Below are positions 27,137-37,294 of a DNA stretch of 64,000 bases, piece after piece. Source of the DNA: a virus. Each line of letters opens with the position of its first letter. Within the stretch, counting starts at the first letter, position 1. The DNA lies in IMG/VR virus record IMGVR_UViG_3300036715_001140, positions 1 through 64,000 of that record; one strand, given 5' to 3'. Below the pieces are notes generated by a model that was not told the origin of the DNA, ran no database searches, and worked only from the letters and a program-made list of their open reading frames with translations. The position numbers and the translations under genes are program-made.

Positions 27137-28246
27137 ATGTCGCTTTCCTTACCTGTTGTTCTTACTTTTGTTAAGAACAAGTTAAAAGCTTATTATACTA
27201 AAATCCAAATAGATTCTCTTCTTAAACGTACAAAACAGAGTTGTATAGTAGACTTTACTTTACCTGCACATTCTTTTACTGTAGGTAACTGGGTTATTCA
27301 AACATCTAGTGGATTAGAAAAAGGTATAGCTACAGCTCCAGAGACTTCTGATGTTATAGGAGTAATAGTAGCTACAACTTTAGATACTATTTCAGTGTGC
27401 ACTTCAGGATATATACAAGAATTAACAGGATTGATTCCAGGCTCAGTGTATTTTTTATCGGACGTTACTCCAGGAGAAATGATTATTAATGGTCCAACAG
27501 ATTTAGATCATGTTAGTAAACCTGTATTTTTAGCAGTGTCTACAACTTCAGGTGTAATTTTAAATCAGAGGGGTATAGTTTTAACTAACACTGATCTTGA
27601 TTTAGGAATAAAAATTGCTAAAGACGGAACAGAATTTACTGATACTGTAAAAGTTTTAAATTTTGAAAAAATGTTATGTACTGAGACTGATCCTGGAAAA
27701 TTTACACTATCAGTAGATGATTCTCCATTAGATAAAAAAGAAGATAAAATAAACAAAAACGTAGCAAATGGTTATTTAGGACTAGATACTGATGCTAAGG
27801 TTCCACCAGATTATTTAAGTAAACTTTTAAATGATTTAGACACAACAGGATCTACTAATAGAGCGTGGAGTTCATCATATACCTTAAGTAGAATAAATAG
27901 TCCAAGTTTAAAGAACTATAAAGAAGTTTTAGTAAATTTAGGAAATATATCTGGAAACGTAACGTTAGATCTTACTCAAGGTAATGTTTTTGTAGCTACA
28001 CTTACAGGAAACGTGGTATTAAATCTTTCTGGAGCAACTTCTGGCTATGCACATAGTTGTACCTTTATACTGACAAATGACTCAGTGGCAAATAGGACAT
28101 TAAATTTCTCTTCAACAGTAAAATATCAGAAAGGTATTGTACCATCTAGGACACTTACTGCTAATGCTACAGATATATGGACATTTTATACTTGGTCTGC
28201 AGGAGCTACATGGTTGGCATCTATATCTATTCTGGATTTAAAGTGA
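27137..28246 (+). CDS. Tail fibre protein
   Basis: A 369-aa protein. It has a short N-terminal helix, a beta region (30-150), a linker with 'NVANGYLGLDTDAKVPPDYL', a phrase recurrent in phage fibre shafts, and a C-terminal beta domain (about 255-369) with regular hydrophobic/Thr alternation ending 'TFYTWSAGATWLASISIL', a common fibre-tip ending. GGAGC precedes the ATG. Confidence 0.6.
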   Translation: MSLSLPVVLTFVKNKLKAYYTKIQIDSLLKRTKQSCIVDFTLPAHSFTVGNWVIQTSSGLEKGIATAPETSDVIGVIVATTLDTISVCTSGYIQELTGLIPGSVYFLSDVTPGEMIINGPTDLDHVSKPVFLAVSTTSGVILNQRGIVLTNTDLDLGIKIAKDGTEFTDTVKVLNFEKMLCTETDPGKFTLSVDDSPLDKKEDKINKNVANGYLGLDTDAKVPPDYLSKLLNDLDTTGSTNRAWSSSYTLSRINSPSLKNYKEVLVNLGNISGNVTLDLTQGNVFVATLTGNVVLNLSGATSGYAHSCTFILTNDSVANRTLNFSSTVKYQKGIVPSRTLTANATDIWTFYTWSAGATWLASISILDLK

Positions 28247-28253
28247 GATCCTT

Positions 28254-29192
28254 ATGTTCTTTGATAGATTTTTTTGGAGTTCAAATAGTGCTCCTAGTTA
28301 TACAATATTAAAAGCAACAAACATAGCTACAACAAGTTGCACTTTATCTTGGAGTGCTGCTACAGATATAAACAATGATCCTGTTACTTATTTTTTATAT
28401 AGAGATGATATACTGATAGCCTCAAATTTACAAGTGTTGACTTATTCTGTTACTGGAATGACTCCAGGATCATCTGTTACCTTTTCTATTGAAACTTATG
28501 ATGGAAAAGTATATGGACCAAGAACTTCTATTGTAGTAACTTTCGTAAAAACATGGGCTCAAGTATATGAAAAATGGTATAGATTCTCTCATGATACTAC
28601 AACGAATCAACCTGCCAATGCTTCAGAATTGACTACATGGACATATGATGCCACTGGTGATTATATTCAGAATAACACTAATAGCGTTACCTACATTGGA
28701 TTTATAAGTACTGAATACTACGAAAACTACTATTTTCAGATACAATTAACTGCAAACTCTGATGATGATGACTGTATCTCTGTAGTTTTAGCTTTTGCAG
28801 TAGATGAAAAAGGTTTTGAGCATACACTATCAGCTGTACGATTAAGAAACAATAATCAATTCTATCCAAAATTACAATGGGCAATTGTTTATGACTATAA
28901 TAGATCAACTCAAGCATTACTAGCTAATGGTGATAGTAAGATTGCTATTTCTGTTGGTAGTTGGAATACAGTACCTAATGGAACTACTGTAAGAGTGGAG
29001 AGAACTGGTGATATTTTTGTTGCTAAATGCTCACCATTTAATAGTACCGTTGTATCTGATGCTTCAGCTTTAACTATTGACTTAAATTCAGATGCAAGAT
29101 TAGCTGTTTTTAAAGGCCCTCAAAGATATGGAATAGGTTGTTTAAGTCAGCAATATTCTCGTTATTCAAATCTAATTTTTAATTATAGCTAA
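28254..29192 (+). CDS. FN3-domain putative receptor-binding protein (copy 1)
   Basis: A 312-aa protein. Residues about 15-95 form a fibronectin type III-like domain ('TCTLSWSAATDINNDPVTY', 'SFTIETYDGK'-type strands). Residues about 100-312 form a conserved C-terminal domain starting 'KTWAQVYEKWYRFSHDTTT' and ending 'YSNLIFNYS', shared with the gene at 30679. The two copies bracket a tail fibre, suggesting paralogous tip or receptor-binding modules. Confidence 0.55.
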   Translation: MFFDRFFWSSNSAPSYTILKATNIATTSCTLSWSAATDINNDPVTYFLYRDDILIASNLQVLTYSVTGMTPGSSVTFSIETYDGKVYGPRTSIVVTFVKTWAQVYEKWYRFSHDTTTNQPANASELTTWTYDATGDYIQNNTNSVTYIGFISTEYYENYYFQIQLTANSDDDDCISVVLAFAVDEKGFEHTLSAVRLRNNNQFYPKLQWAIVYDYNRSTQALLANGDSKIAISVGSWNTVPNGTTVRVERTGDIFVAKCSPFNSTVVSDASALTIDLNSDARLAVFKGPQRYGIGCLSQQYSRYSNLIFNYS

Positions 29193-29203
29193 CTGGAGAC
29201 ATT

Positions 29204-30682
29204 ATGTCTAAACCAAGTACAATAATTTTATCTTCTTACTTTGCAAATTCAGGAGTAGATTCGAATTTAGTTTGGAAGAATCCTATTAGTAATAGAGGTC
29301 TATCAGACATAGATGCTTTAACTTTGACTTTTTTAAATCCAGTAGATGGAACTACTTCTTCTATTATAGAAACTGGAAAAATATATAGATATAGTTCTGT
29401 GTCTTCTACTTGGATAGACATTTCTAGCTCACATGGATTTTCTGGACATGAAATAATTGATGCCAAGACAAATTGTACTTTAAAACTAAACAGAGGACTA
29501 GATGCAGATAAACCTGTAACACTAGAGGAAGGTGAGCCATATTTCTCTTTAGATACAAATGCTTTATACATAGGAAATTCTGCTAAAAATTTAATTGAGA
29601 TAAAAGATATTTATTTACAGAGTACAGAACCTATAAATAAGAATAAGTTATGGCTAGATCCAATACTTGGAACTTTTTATTTTTATGATTTTTCTGATTC
29701 TACTTGGAAAGATATTATACATTCAAAATTAGGTTCTTCTGATATAACTGCACTACTTTCACAAAAAGCAGATAAAGCAACTACCTTATCTGGTTATGCT
29801 ATTACAGATGCTTATACTAAGTCAGAAGTTAATTCAAGCCTGGACTTAAAATTTGATAAAACTGGTGGTAAAATATCAGGAGCAGTTGAATTAGGATCAT
29901 ATCTTTTTAGAACTACTCAAGATGGTACTTCATATTTTATGCAGCAAGATGGCACAGGTAACTTACACTGGTATTGGAATACTATTGGTGGTACTTCTCC
30001 AGTTTTTGAAAGATCCAATACTGGTGCCTCTGATATAATGCAAGATATAACATCTAATGGATTAGCATACTTTAAGTATAGATACTCTGATGGTTCAACT
30101 AAGTCGGCTGGTGATTCAATAAAATGGACTGATATACTTTACGCTGATTCAAATAATGTCTTTAAGTTTTTAGATAAGGATGTTTGGCACAAAGGCAATT
30201 TAGAATCTGCTTATACTAAGGCAGAGACTGATACACTACTATTAGAAAAAGAAAATAAATTACCTACTCCTACAAGTATAAGTCTTATACAAAAAAGTCC
30301 TGAAGGTGTTTACTCATTTGCTAAATATCCAAAAGAGTCTTTTGGTATAGCCTTGAGTGATGAAGTTACACCTTTAGTAGCAGGATCGAATAAACTTATT
30401 TTTAGGATGCCGTATGCTTTTAATCTATTAGAAATAAGAGCATCAGTAAGTTATGAGTCCACTTCTGGAAATATAACCCTAGATATAAAACATAATGGAG
30501 TAAGCGTAACAAATTCTTATGTAGTAATAGACGCAGGGTCTAAGACTAGTTTAAATTCTAGTAGTAGCTTTGTTATAACAACTACCAGTCTATTAGATGA
30601 CTCTGAGATAACTATAGACTTAGTTTCAGCAGGTACGAATAGTACAGGACTCAAATTATGGTTAATAGGTAGACAGCTATGA
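29204..30682 (+). CDS. Tail fibre protein
   Basis: A 492-aa protein with typical fibre architecture. The N-terminal 130 residues are a baseplate-proximal domain with 'GEPYFSLDTNALYIGNS'. The shaft contains 'YAITDAYTKSEVNSSL' and 'DVWHKGNLESAYTKAETD', the recurrent 'AYTK.E.' segments of phage fibres. The C-terminal 110 residues are a beta-rich tip. It lies between the two FN3 paralogues and overlaps the second by 4 bp (ATGA). Confidence 0.75.
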   Translation: MSKPSTIILSSYFANSGVDSNLVWKNPISNRGLSDIDALTLTFLNPVDGTTSSIIETGKIYRYSSVSSTWIDISSSHGFSGHEIIDAKTNCTLKLNRGLDADKPVTLEEGEPYFSLDTNALYIGNSAKNLIEIKDIYLQSTEPINKNKLWLDPILGTFYFYDFSDSTWKDIIHSKLGSSDITALLSQKADKATTLSGYAITDAYTKSEVNSSLDLKFDKTGGKISGAVELGSYLFRTTQDGTSYFMQQDGTGNLHWYWNTIGGTSPVFERSNTGASDIMQDITSNGLAYFKYRYSDGSTKSAGDSIKWTDILYADSNNVFKFLDKDVWHKGNLESAYTKAETDTLLLEKENKLPTPTSISLIQKSPEGVYSFAKYPKESFGIALSDEVTPLVAGSNKLIFRMPYAFNLLEIRASVSYESTSGNITLDIKHNGVSVTNSYVVIDAGSKTSLNSSSSFVITTTSLLDDSEITIDLVSAGTNSTGLKLWLIGRQL

Positions 30683-31611
30683 GTTTTATTTTAAATCCTT
30701 ATACTTTTCAAACCGTGGCTCCTGAACCTTATTTAGTTTTAGATGTAACCAATATTACAGATGTTAGTTGTACTTTAAATTTTAACTTATACAATTTTTC
30801 TTCTCCTGTAACTTATACAATTTTAAGAGGCTCTGAAATATTAGCTCAAAATTATTCAGGAACATCGTTTAATGTAACGGAAAGCACTGCAGGATTAACT
30901 GTAAATTATACTATAGTGGCGTATAGTGGCTCCTTAGAAAAAGCTACGACAAATAAAACTGTATCGTATGTTAAGACATGGGCTCAAGTATTTAATGACT
31001 GGAGAAGATTCTCTCATAATACTACTACTGAAAATCAACCTGCTAGTGCTACAGAAATATCTAGTTGGACCTATTCTTCTTCTACTAATAGTTTAAGTTG
31101 TCCAATTAATAGTTTAACTTATCTAGGATTAGTAAGCAATGAATTATATACTTCTTATATACATAAAGCCCGGCTTACTTCTACAGCTTCCGATGATGAC
31201 TTAATAGGTGTTATTATATCTTTTGCTGTAGACGGAAACGGAAGAGAGCATACATTATCTGCAGTCAGGACAAGAGGAGGTTTACAACCACGATGGGGTA
31301 TTTATAAAAACTATAGAAGATCAGATCAGATACTTCTTATTGATGGCAACTCTAAAATAACTTCTCAGACTGGAGGATGGAATGCAGTATCTACAGGTAC
31401 TACGGTTAAAATAACGAAGACAGACAATCTTATTGATGCACGTTGTTCTGTCTTTAATAGTACTTCTGTGCTATCTAGCTCCTCATTATTGCTAGACTTG
31501 TCTGCGGATCCAAACTTGTCTATTTTTAGGCAACCATGTGCATATGGATATTCTGTATTTTCACAACCTAATACTACATACTCTAATATAGTTTTCTCTT
31601 ATTCAGAATAA
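30679..31611 (+). CDS. FN3-domain putative receptor-binding protein (copy 2)
   Basis: A 310-aa paralogue of the protein at 28254. It has an FN3-like N-terminal domain followed by 'KTWAQVFNDWRRFSHNTTT', 'SFAVDGNGREHTLSAVRTR' and 'TTYSNIVFSYS', aligning end to end with the other copy. The N-terminal thirds differ most. ATGA coupling to the upstream fibre gene suggests it is made in step with it, perhaps as its tip or alternative adhesin. Confidence 0.55.
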   Translation: MSFILNPYTFQTVAPEPYLVLDVTNITDVSCTLNFNLYNFSSPVTYTILRGSEILAQNYSGTSFNVTESTAGLTVNYTIVAYSGSLEKATTNKTVSYVKTWAQVFNDWRRFSHNTTTENQPASATEISSWTYSSSTNSLSCPINSLTYLGLVSNELYTSYIHKARLTSTASDDDLIGVIISFAVDGNGREHTLSAVRTRGGLQPRWGIYKNYRRSDQILLIDGNSKITSQTGGWNAVSTGTTVKITKTDNLIDARCSVFNSTSVLSSSSLLLDLSADPNLSIFRQPCAYGYSVFSQPNTTYSNIVFSYSE

Positions 31612-31649
31612 TAATATTATATTAATTAGGAAGAGGAAGGTATAATTTT

Positions 31650-32411
31650 ATGGGACTAATAAATTCTACAAGAGATATTTTAAGGGTAGGTTTAAGAGAA
31701 GGTGTTAGATATAGAGCTATAGTTACAGATAATAAAGACCCGAAGCAACTAGGAAGAATAAAATTTAAGATACCAAAATTCTTTGAGTTAGAATTAAAAG
31801 ATTCTCCTTGGGCTATCTGTGCAAATGCTGGCATAGATGGTGGAACAAAAGAATCTGGAAGTCTTGATATTCCTAGAATAGACTCTTTTGTAGAGATAAT
31901 GTTTATGCATGGTAGTCCATATCATCCAAAGTATTTCTCAACAACTTTATTTAAACCAAATCAATTAAAACAAGCACAGGTTAACTATCCTGATAGAAAA
32001 ATAATAAGACTAAGTAATAAAGCCTTCCTTGTAGTTGACCTACATAATAATCTTATTCAAGTTTATAATCCTGGTGATGTATCTATTGAGATAAATGGGA
32101 GTTGTGGAATAAACGTGCAAGGAACGACTACTTTATCTTCAGTAGGTGATACGACTATCTCAGTTAGTAAAGGTAACTTAAATGCAACTGTATTAAAAGG
32201 TGATGCTAATGTAGTAACAGAGAAAGGGGATATTATAGCTTCAAGTGCAAATGATGTCTCAGTTATAGCATCACATAATATTTATTTAACTGGTGGAAGT
32301 GGTGATGGTGACTTAGCTGGAGTAGTTACCGGAGCTTGTACTTGTGCGTTTACTGGTGGACCACATCCTGACTATTCTAATAATGTATTTGCAACTACAG
32401 GAGGAAGTTAG
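31650..32411 (+). CDS. Baseplate spike protein (gp5/gpV-like, no lysozyme domain)
   Basis: A 253-aa protein. Residues about 15-110 are the OB-fold of phage spikes ('RYRAIVTDNKDPKQLGRIKF', 'PRIDSFVEIMFMHGSPYHPKY'). Residues about 130-215 form a triple-stranded beta-helix-like repeat region with alternating polar/hydrophobic residues. The apex contains 'GACTCAFTGGPHPDYSN', where Cys and His residues could bind metal, as at other spike tips. No lysozyme domain is inserted, unlike T4 gp5; the NlpC/P60 domain in the 9910 protein may supply cell-wall cleavage. Confidence 0.85.
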   Translation: MGLINSTRDILRVGLREGVRYRAIVTDNKDPKQLGRIKFKIPKFFELELKDSPWAICANAGIDGGTKESGSLDIPRIDSFVEIMFMHGSPYHPKYFSTTLFKPNQLKQAQVNYPDRKIIRLSNKAFLVVDLHNNLIQVYNPGDVSIEINGSCGINVQGTTTLSSVGDTTISVSKGNLNATVLKGDANVVTEKGDIIASSANDVSVIASHNIYLTGGSGDGDLAGVVTGACTCAFTGGPHPDYSNNVFATTGGS

Positions 32412-32412
32412 T

Positions 32413-32679
32413 ATGCCTTCAGACATGACAGGTCTAAATTCAGAACGCCTAACACTAGTTTTACAAGAAGCTATGCAAAAGAAAGTTATGCAGTCACAGA
32501 CTATAATGTTCAGTCTTGGATTAGATGGTACTGCTGCATTATATGACTTTTGTAACATCATAGCTGAAGCTGTTTCTGAAGAAGTAATTAAAGAAATAAC
32601 AATGCATAGTAAATTAGAAGCAATGTCTAGAGATGCCGGAATTGCTGGTTCTGGTATTATAACCGGTTCAGTTAGTTAG
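32413..32679 (+). CDS. Small unassigned protein next to the spike
   Basis: An 88-aa protein. The start at 32413 is chosen because AGGAGGA lies at the right distance, and an upstream in-frame ATG at 32344 lies within the spike gene. The protein is helical with hydrophobic stretches and a Gly-rich end ('AGIAGSGIITGSVS'). It may be a spike- or hub-associated small protein. No PAAR motif is seen. Confidence 0.6.
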   Translation: MPSDMTGLNSERLTLVLQEAMQKKVMQSQTIMFSLGLDGTAALYDFCNIIAEAVSEEVIKEITMHSKLEAMSRDAGIAGSGIITGSVS

Positions 32680-32688
32680 GAGTGAAGT

Positions 32689-34998
32689 ATGCCCTGGAGA
32701 TCTGCAACGTTAGCTCAAATATTAGGACCAGCAAATGCTATGGTAGCAGCAGCTTTGGCTGCTGCTGAACTAGCCTTAGCTAAAGCACAGCTAGTATTAG
32801 CTTTATTGCAAGCTGCACTTAGTGCAATTTTAGATCAAATAAATAAGATACTAAGAATAGTAGAAATACTCGAAGCAACTGGTGCTTATGTTATTGTACT
32901 TAGTGGGGCTAAAGGATCATGGAATTCTCGAATGAGATTAGCTCCTAATGCTCCTCCAGAAGGAACCGATTGGTGCACTACAGGTGTAGCTTTAGTAGCG
33001 GTAGGTCCAGATCTTGCTGGTAATATTGCAGCTTTTAAACAAGCTATGGATACGGTGAATAAAGGAATTAAAGAACTTTTTATTAAAAGAGACCAAAACC
33101 TTCCACCGCAAATTGCTCCAAAGCCACCTCAGCCACCACCTCAGTTTAATGTCTGGTATTCAATGACTTTAGGTGACATGTTTCCTGGATATTTTGCATT
33201 AGCTAAGAACGTTCTTAATACGGCTAAAGGATTTATAGGTAATTTAAAACATGATATAGCTAACGCTAGCAATGTTATAAATTCTGCAAATGGTGTATTA
33301 TCTAGTATAGCTTCCTTTATGTCTGATCTAAATCAGACAGGAGCTTATGGTATAGTATTACCACCTAAAGCACTTGGTATAATGCAAAGATTAGAAACAG
33401 AAGCTAATGCTCCGCCCATGACTTCTCAATTTTACTCTATAGGTTTGTGCTTTTGTTTTTATTATCCTAATTGGAAAGCCTGTGATGATAAATATGCTTC
33501 ATTGTGTCAAATTTTTGATCCTAATCCAAAAGAGATAACTATATCTAGACCTTCTGATCCTTTTAGACCGACAGATATATTTGAAATAGAAATACCAATA
33601 AAATCATGGGCTGTACCAAAAGGTGGTTATTATGATAAACAGGTAAGTGTACAGTTAAAGTGTAATGTAGCTAATGCAACTATTTTTTATACTATAAATG
33701 CAGAAAAACCTAGAACTAATCCTTTTAGACGTATTTATAGTGATCCAATTCTAGTTACTAAAAATAATACCGTAATAAGATTTTATGCAAAAACTTATTT
33801 ACAAGAAGAAAAAAGAGATAGAGAAGAAGTTTATAAAATAATTGAATATGCTCCTAATGCTAATTATTACTATGACTTAAATTATGGTTTATTACCAGGA
33901 TTTCCTGTTGATGAACCACCTGATTGGTGGTTAGGAAAAACTCTGAATGAGTGTATTCAAGCAAGACATCAAGATGCTACTGATTTAGTATTAGATCCAG
34001 GTAATGCTACTAGAGACATTGATACATGTCCAGAGTATTATAATCCTGTAATACCTGATGATCCTACTTTAAAGGATTTAAAGATAGTAGCAAAAGTTCA
34101 GGATTCTCAAGCTGGAACTACTACTCCAAATAATCATGCTCTAACTGCCTGTGACGCCTATGTAGATAGTGGCGGATTATCAGGATGGGCAGAGAGCAGT
34201 TTAATAGCTAGCTTTGGATTTGGTCCGTGGGGAGCTTACTCCGCTTTTCCTGATCCTACTGCTTATTGGATATGGAATGAAGCTGGTGCTTCAACAACAG
34301 CTTTAGTTAATACTTTCGTTGTATTTAAATATTGGTATAATAATACTACTGGGCAGGATTTTACTTGTAATATTTGTTTTATGTGTGATAACACTGCAAT
34401 GTTATTTAGTGATAATGCATATATAGTTGGTACAAATCCACTTACAGTAGGAGAAAAAAGGTTATTAGATACTGACTCAGGATGGGATAGCATTAGCGGT
34501 ACTGCAAAAGGTTCATGGGAGACTGAATACGGTTATAGAAATATAGAAATTATAATGCCTCAAGGTATTACTGAGTTTTCTTGGATAGGAACTAATTGGG
34601 GTGGTCCTGCAGGTTTAATATTTACTTGTATGGATTTATCTTCAGGTACTGTTTATTTTCATTCCGATGCTACTATAAAAACCATTGGAGCCTCGGACGA
34701 TTGGTATACTAATTATATAGTAAACTATGTAGATAAAGGTTATGCTATAAATGGAAGTATCTCACAAACAGTAAGACCTGTAGTTGGAGAATACTTTTAT
34801 ATACCTGTTGTTTTAGGTGATTCTAAAATAACAGAAGCTTTAACTGATTTACACGGATTTGAAATACAATCTAACAAAAAAGGATTATATGGTAAAGTTG
34901 ATGATCCATATCCTTTTAGCATTACGTTACTTGTAGATAACTCTGTACATTTTACTATAATTATTTCACCTAAGAATGATTTAGACACGTTAAGTTAA
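32689..34998 (+). CDS. Large baseplate protein with chitobiase-C-terminal-like domain
   Basis: A 769-aa protein. Residues 1-60 are an Ala/Leu-rich helix with repeats such as 'AAALAAAELALAKAQLVLALL', resembling an amphipathic or membrane-contacting segment; a related Ala-rich helix recurs near residue 180-220. Around residues 320-385, 'YYDKQVSVQLKCNVANATIFYT' followed by 'ENNTVIRFYAKTY'-type sequence fits a CHB_HEX_C-type beta domain found in surface proteins. The C-terminal 300 residues are Trp- and Gly-rich, resembling a carbohydrate-binding beta-sandwich. Its place between spike and gp25-like genes suggests a baseplate component. Confidence 0.5.
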   Translation: MPWRSATLAQILGPANAMVAAALAAAELALAKAQLVLALLQAALSAILDQINKILRIVEILEATGAYVIVLSGAKGSWNSRMRLAPNAPPEGTDWCTTGVALVAVGPDLAGNIAAFKQAMDTVNKGIKELFIKRDQNLPPQIAPKPPQPPPQFNVWYSMTLGDMFPGYFALAKNVLNTAKGFIGNLKHDIANASNVINSANGVLSSIASFMSDLNQTGAYGIVLPPKALGIMQRLETEANAPPMTSQFYSIGLCFCFYYPNWKACDDKYASLCQIFDPNPKEITISRPSDPFRPTDIFEIEIPIKSWAVPKGGYYDKQVSVQLKCNVANATIFYTINAEKPRTNPFRRIYSDPILVTKNNTVIRFYAKTYLQEEKRDREEVYKIIEYAPNANYYYDLNYGLLPGFPVDEPPDWWLGKTLNECIQARHQDATDLVLDPGNATRDIDTCPEYYNPVIPDDPTLKDLKIVAKVQDSQAGTTTPNNHALTACDAYVDSGGLSGWAESSLIASFGFGPWGAYSAFPDPTAYWIWNEAGASTTALVNTFVVFKYWYNNTTGQDFTCNICFMCDNTAMLFSDNAYIVGTNPLTVGEKRLLDTDSGWDSISGTAKGSWETEYGYRNIEIIMPQGITEFSWIGTNWGGPAGLIFTCMDLSSGTVYFHSDATIKTIGASDDWYTNYIVNYVDKGYAINGSISQTVRPVVGEYFYIPVVLGDSKITEALTDLHGFEIQSNKKGLYGKVDDPYPFSITLLVDNSVHFTIIISPKNDLDTLS

Positions 34999-35007
34999 TA
35001 ATTTATA
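34999..35007 (+). promoter_or_regulatory. Candidate promoter element TAATTTATA
   Basis: Exact copy of the recurring 9-mer, starting next to the stop codon of the previous gene and 30-38 bp before the ATG of the gp25-like gene. Confidence 0.3.
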
Positions 35008-35036
35008 TTACATGAAGAAGTTATATGAGGTTAGAA

Positions 35037-35429
35037 ATGGCAGACTTATACGTTGATATAAATTCAAATTACACTGCAGATTATTCTTCCAATATCTTGT
35101 GTACTGGTGCACAAGCCTTATTAAACTCCCTTATAAACTTAATAAACACAATAAAAGATGAAAATGGGATAAGTGAGAGACTTTTTAAACCATATTTAGG
35201 AACAGGTCTATATAGACTTCTTTTTGAACCTATTGATTCTATAACTGCATATAAGATACGAATTTATATAGATCAATTAGTAGAACAAGAACCTAGAGTA
35301 ATGCTAGTAAATAATGAGACTAGTATAATTGAAGATATTGAGAATCAGTGCTACTATATTACATTAACTATTATTGATAAAGCTACACAGGAAAAGGCAT
35401 CTTCAAATTTAATTTTAAGCAAGCCTTGA
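35037..35429 (+). CDS. Baseplate wedge protein, gp25/gpW-like
   Basis: A 130-aa protein. An ATG at 35025 is in frame, but GAGG lies about 7 bp before 35037, which begins 'MADLYVDINSNY', so I prefer that start. The sequence 'GISERLFKPYLGTGLYRLLFEPID', then a helix and 'EPRVMLVNN', matches the gp25-type lysozyme-like wedge fold, including the usual R-F/L-x-P-x-G arrangement. It is immediately followed by the J/gp6-like gene, the conserved baseplate order. Confidence 0.8.
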   Translation: MADLYVDINSNYTADYSSNILCTGAQALLNSLINLINTIKDENGISERLFKPYLGTGLYRLLFEPIDSITAYKIRIYIDQLVEQEPRVMLVNNETSIIEDIENQCYYITLTIIDKATQEKASSNLILSKP

Positions 35430-35434
35430 GGTGA

Positions 35435-37288
35435 ATGATGATAAGAAAACCTGTAGACTTAAGTACAGTCGTTCCAAATTTTTCAGATTTTGTTGCAGCT
35501 TTACAGCAAGATCTTAGAGCACGAGACTCTTGGAAGGACCTTGTTGATGGTAGTACCGGAGAAACCTTAATAGAACATAATGCTGCTATTGGGACATTTC
35601 TACAGCAATCTTTAGAGACTGCCTTTAAAGAGTGTTTTACAGATACAGCCTCCAGAGATAGTTCTATTTATGCAATAACTAGAATGTTGGGTATTAGAGT
35701 ATCCAGAAAATTACCTGGAGTGCAAAGTTGTAACATTCAAAGATCCAATATGCTTAACTTGCCTATAAGTAATTCATTGGTTATTCCAGAATTTTCACAG
35801 TTTACTGTTGGTGATGATATTCCTTTTTATAATAGATCTACCTTGAACTTTGTAGAATCTAGTGCAACATTAAATAATGTTCTTTTATATCAAGGTAAAA
35901 TTTATACTAAAAAGTATGTAAGCTCTGGAGAACCATTTCAGAGAATAATAATTCAATCATCCTCACCAATGTCTATATCAGATATAGATATAATTGTTTA
36001 TGTTGGAGATGAAAAATGGACTGTCGTTTATGATGGTTTATGGAATTATGGAATAGATGATAAAGTTGTAGCAGATTCTACTTTAGGTACTGGTGACGTT
36101 ATTCTTCAGTTTGGAAATGGCTATAATGGAGCATTACCTGCAACTAATCAAGATATAACCGTACAGTATGTAGAGACTTATGGTGCAAAATTAAGTATGA
36201 TAGGTTCAGGTGCAAACGTTCAATTAAATAATCAACTTAATGGATACTCTATATCTGGTAATATTATACGACTACCAGATGTTACCCAAATTTTTACTAC
36301 CTTAGGTGGTTTGAGTTTAACACTAAGTAGTTTAACTAATCCTACTCCAGTAGTTTATTTACCTTCTGGAAATAGTTGGGACATAACTAATGTTGGTTTT
36401 CAATTAGAAGAGAGTAATGGAGGACTTGCTTTAATAACAGGAGTAAATGGAAATGAAGCAACCTTATCTGTAGTGTCTCCTTTTACGACAAAAAATTTAT
36501 CTGCTGGATCCTGGTTTATGTCAGTACCAACTACGGGTCAAGATGAAAAACCTAGTTATTATTATAAGGTTCTATCACCTAACATGAGCAAGGCAATGGG
36601 AAGAGCTGTTACTACTCAAGACCACTCTGCTGTTATAATGCAATACAGCGGAATAAGTGATGTTTTGGTAAGAACAGAAAAAGATATAATAAAAGCTTTG
36701 ACGCAAAAAATACAGAAAAGTGCAGAGGTTATAGCTAGAGAACAGTCTCTCAATATTTATAACGGTGTGGATTACTATGAAATAGTTCCAGATATACATC
36801 CTGCACTTCAAAATGTGATATGGGTTTCATTTTTAACATCTAGTGGATTAAGTTTTAATTCACTTCAGAATACCGAATTTTTAAACTGGTTTAGATCTAA
36901 GCAATTTGATGGAACTACTATTAAACTTCAGGTTCCTACTAAAAACATGGTAGATTTATCAATTTCTTTATATTGCAATTCTGGAAAAGATCTTCTGGTA
37001 GCACAATCATTGGCAGAGACTGCAATAAGAAAGATGTTTGCAACAGACAAGCCTATGTTGAGCAAAAAGATTGTAATGAATGATATTTATGATACTTTAA
37101 GTAATAGCCTTGATGACTTTTTAGATTATTCTTCTATAGAGGCTAAGTTAGATGGAGTAGCAACCTTTGAGTTAGTTCCAAAGAATGCAGCTATAGATGA
37201 CTTCGGTTTTCCTGTACCACCTGGATACTTATATTTGCAGAATTTATCTATAACAGCCAAAACTACAGATAGAAGAAGTAAAAGGTAG
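35435..37288 (+). CDS. Baseplate wedge protein J/gp6-like
   Basis: A 617-aa protein. The N-terminal 'GSTGETLIEHNAAIGTFLQQSLE' and 'ITRMLGIRVSRKLPGVQSC' form the start signature of gp6/J-family proteins. The middle contains 'LQFGNGYNGALPATNQDITVQY' type sequence, also characteristic. The C-terminal 'SKKIVMNDIYDTLSNSLDDF' region completes the family pattern. It forms the wedge ring that triggers contraction. Length matches T4 gp6 (about 660 aa). Confidence 0.85.
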   Translation: MMIRKPVDLSTVVPNFSDFVAALQQDLRARDSWKDLVDGSTGETLIEHNAAIGTFLQQSLETAFKECFTDTASRDSSIYAITRMLGIRVSRKLPGVQSCNIQRSNMLNLPISNSLVIPEFSQFTVGDDIPFYNRSTLNFVESSATLNNVLLYQGKIYTKKYVSSGEPFQRIIIQSSSPMSISDIDIIVYVGDEKWTVVYDGLWNYGIDDKVVADSTLGTGDVILQFGNGYNGALPATNQDITVQYVETYGAKLSMIGSGANVQLNNQLNGYSISGNIIRLPDVTQIFTTLGGLSLTLSSLTNPTPVVYLPSGNSWDITNVGFQLEESNGGLALITGVNGNEATLSVVSPFTTKNLSAGSWFMSVPTTGQDEKPSYYYKVLSPNMSKAMGRAVTTQDHSAVIMQYSGISDVLVRTEKDIIKALTQKIQKSAEVIAREQSLNIYNGVDYYEIVPDIHPALQNVIWVSFLTSSGLSFNSLQNTEFLNWFRSKQFDGTTIKLQVPTKNMVDLSISLYCNSGKDLLVAQSLAETAIRKMFATDKPMLSKKIVMNDIYDTLSNSLDDFLDYSSIEAKLDGVATFELVPKNAAIDDFGFPVPPGYLYLQNLSITAKTTDRRSKR

Positions 37289-37294
37289 GATGTT

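Noticed and set aside
28254-31611. Diversity-generating retroelement acting on the duplicated adhesins
   Set aside because: No reverse transcriptase or template repeat is present in the window, and differences between copies are spread out and not confined to adenine positions that I can see.
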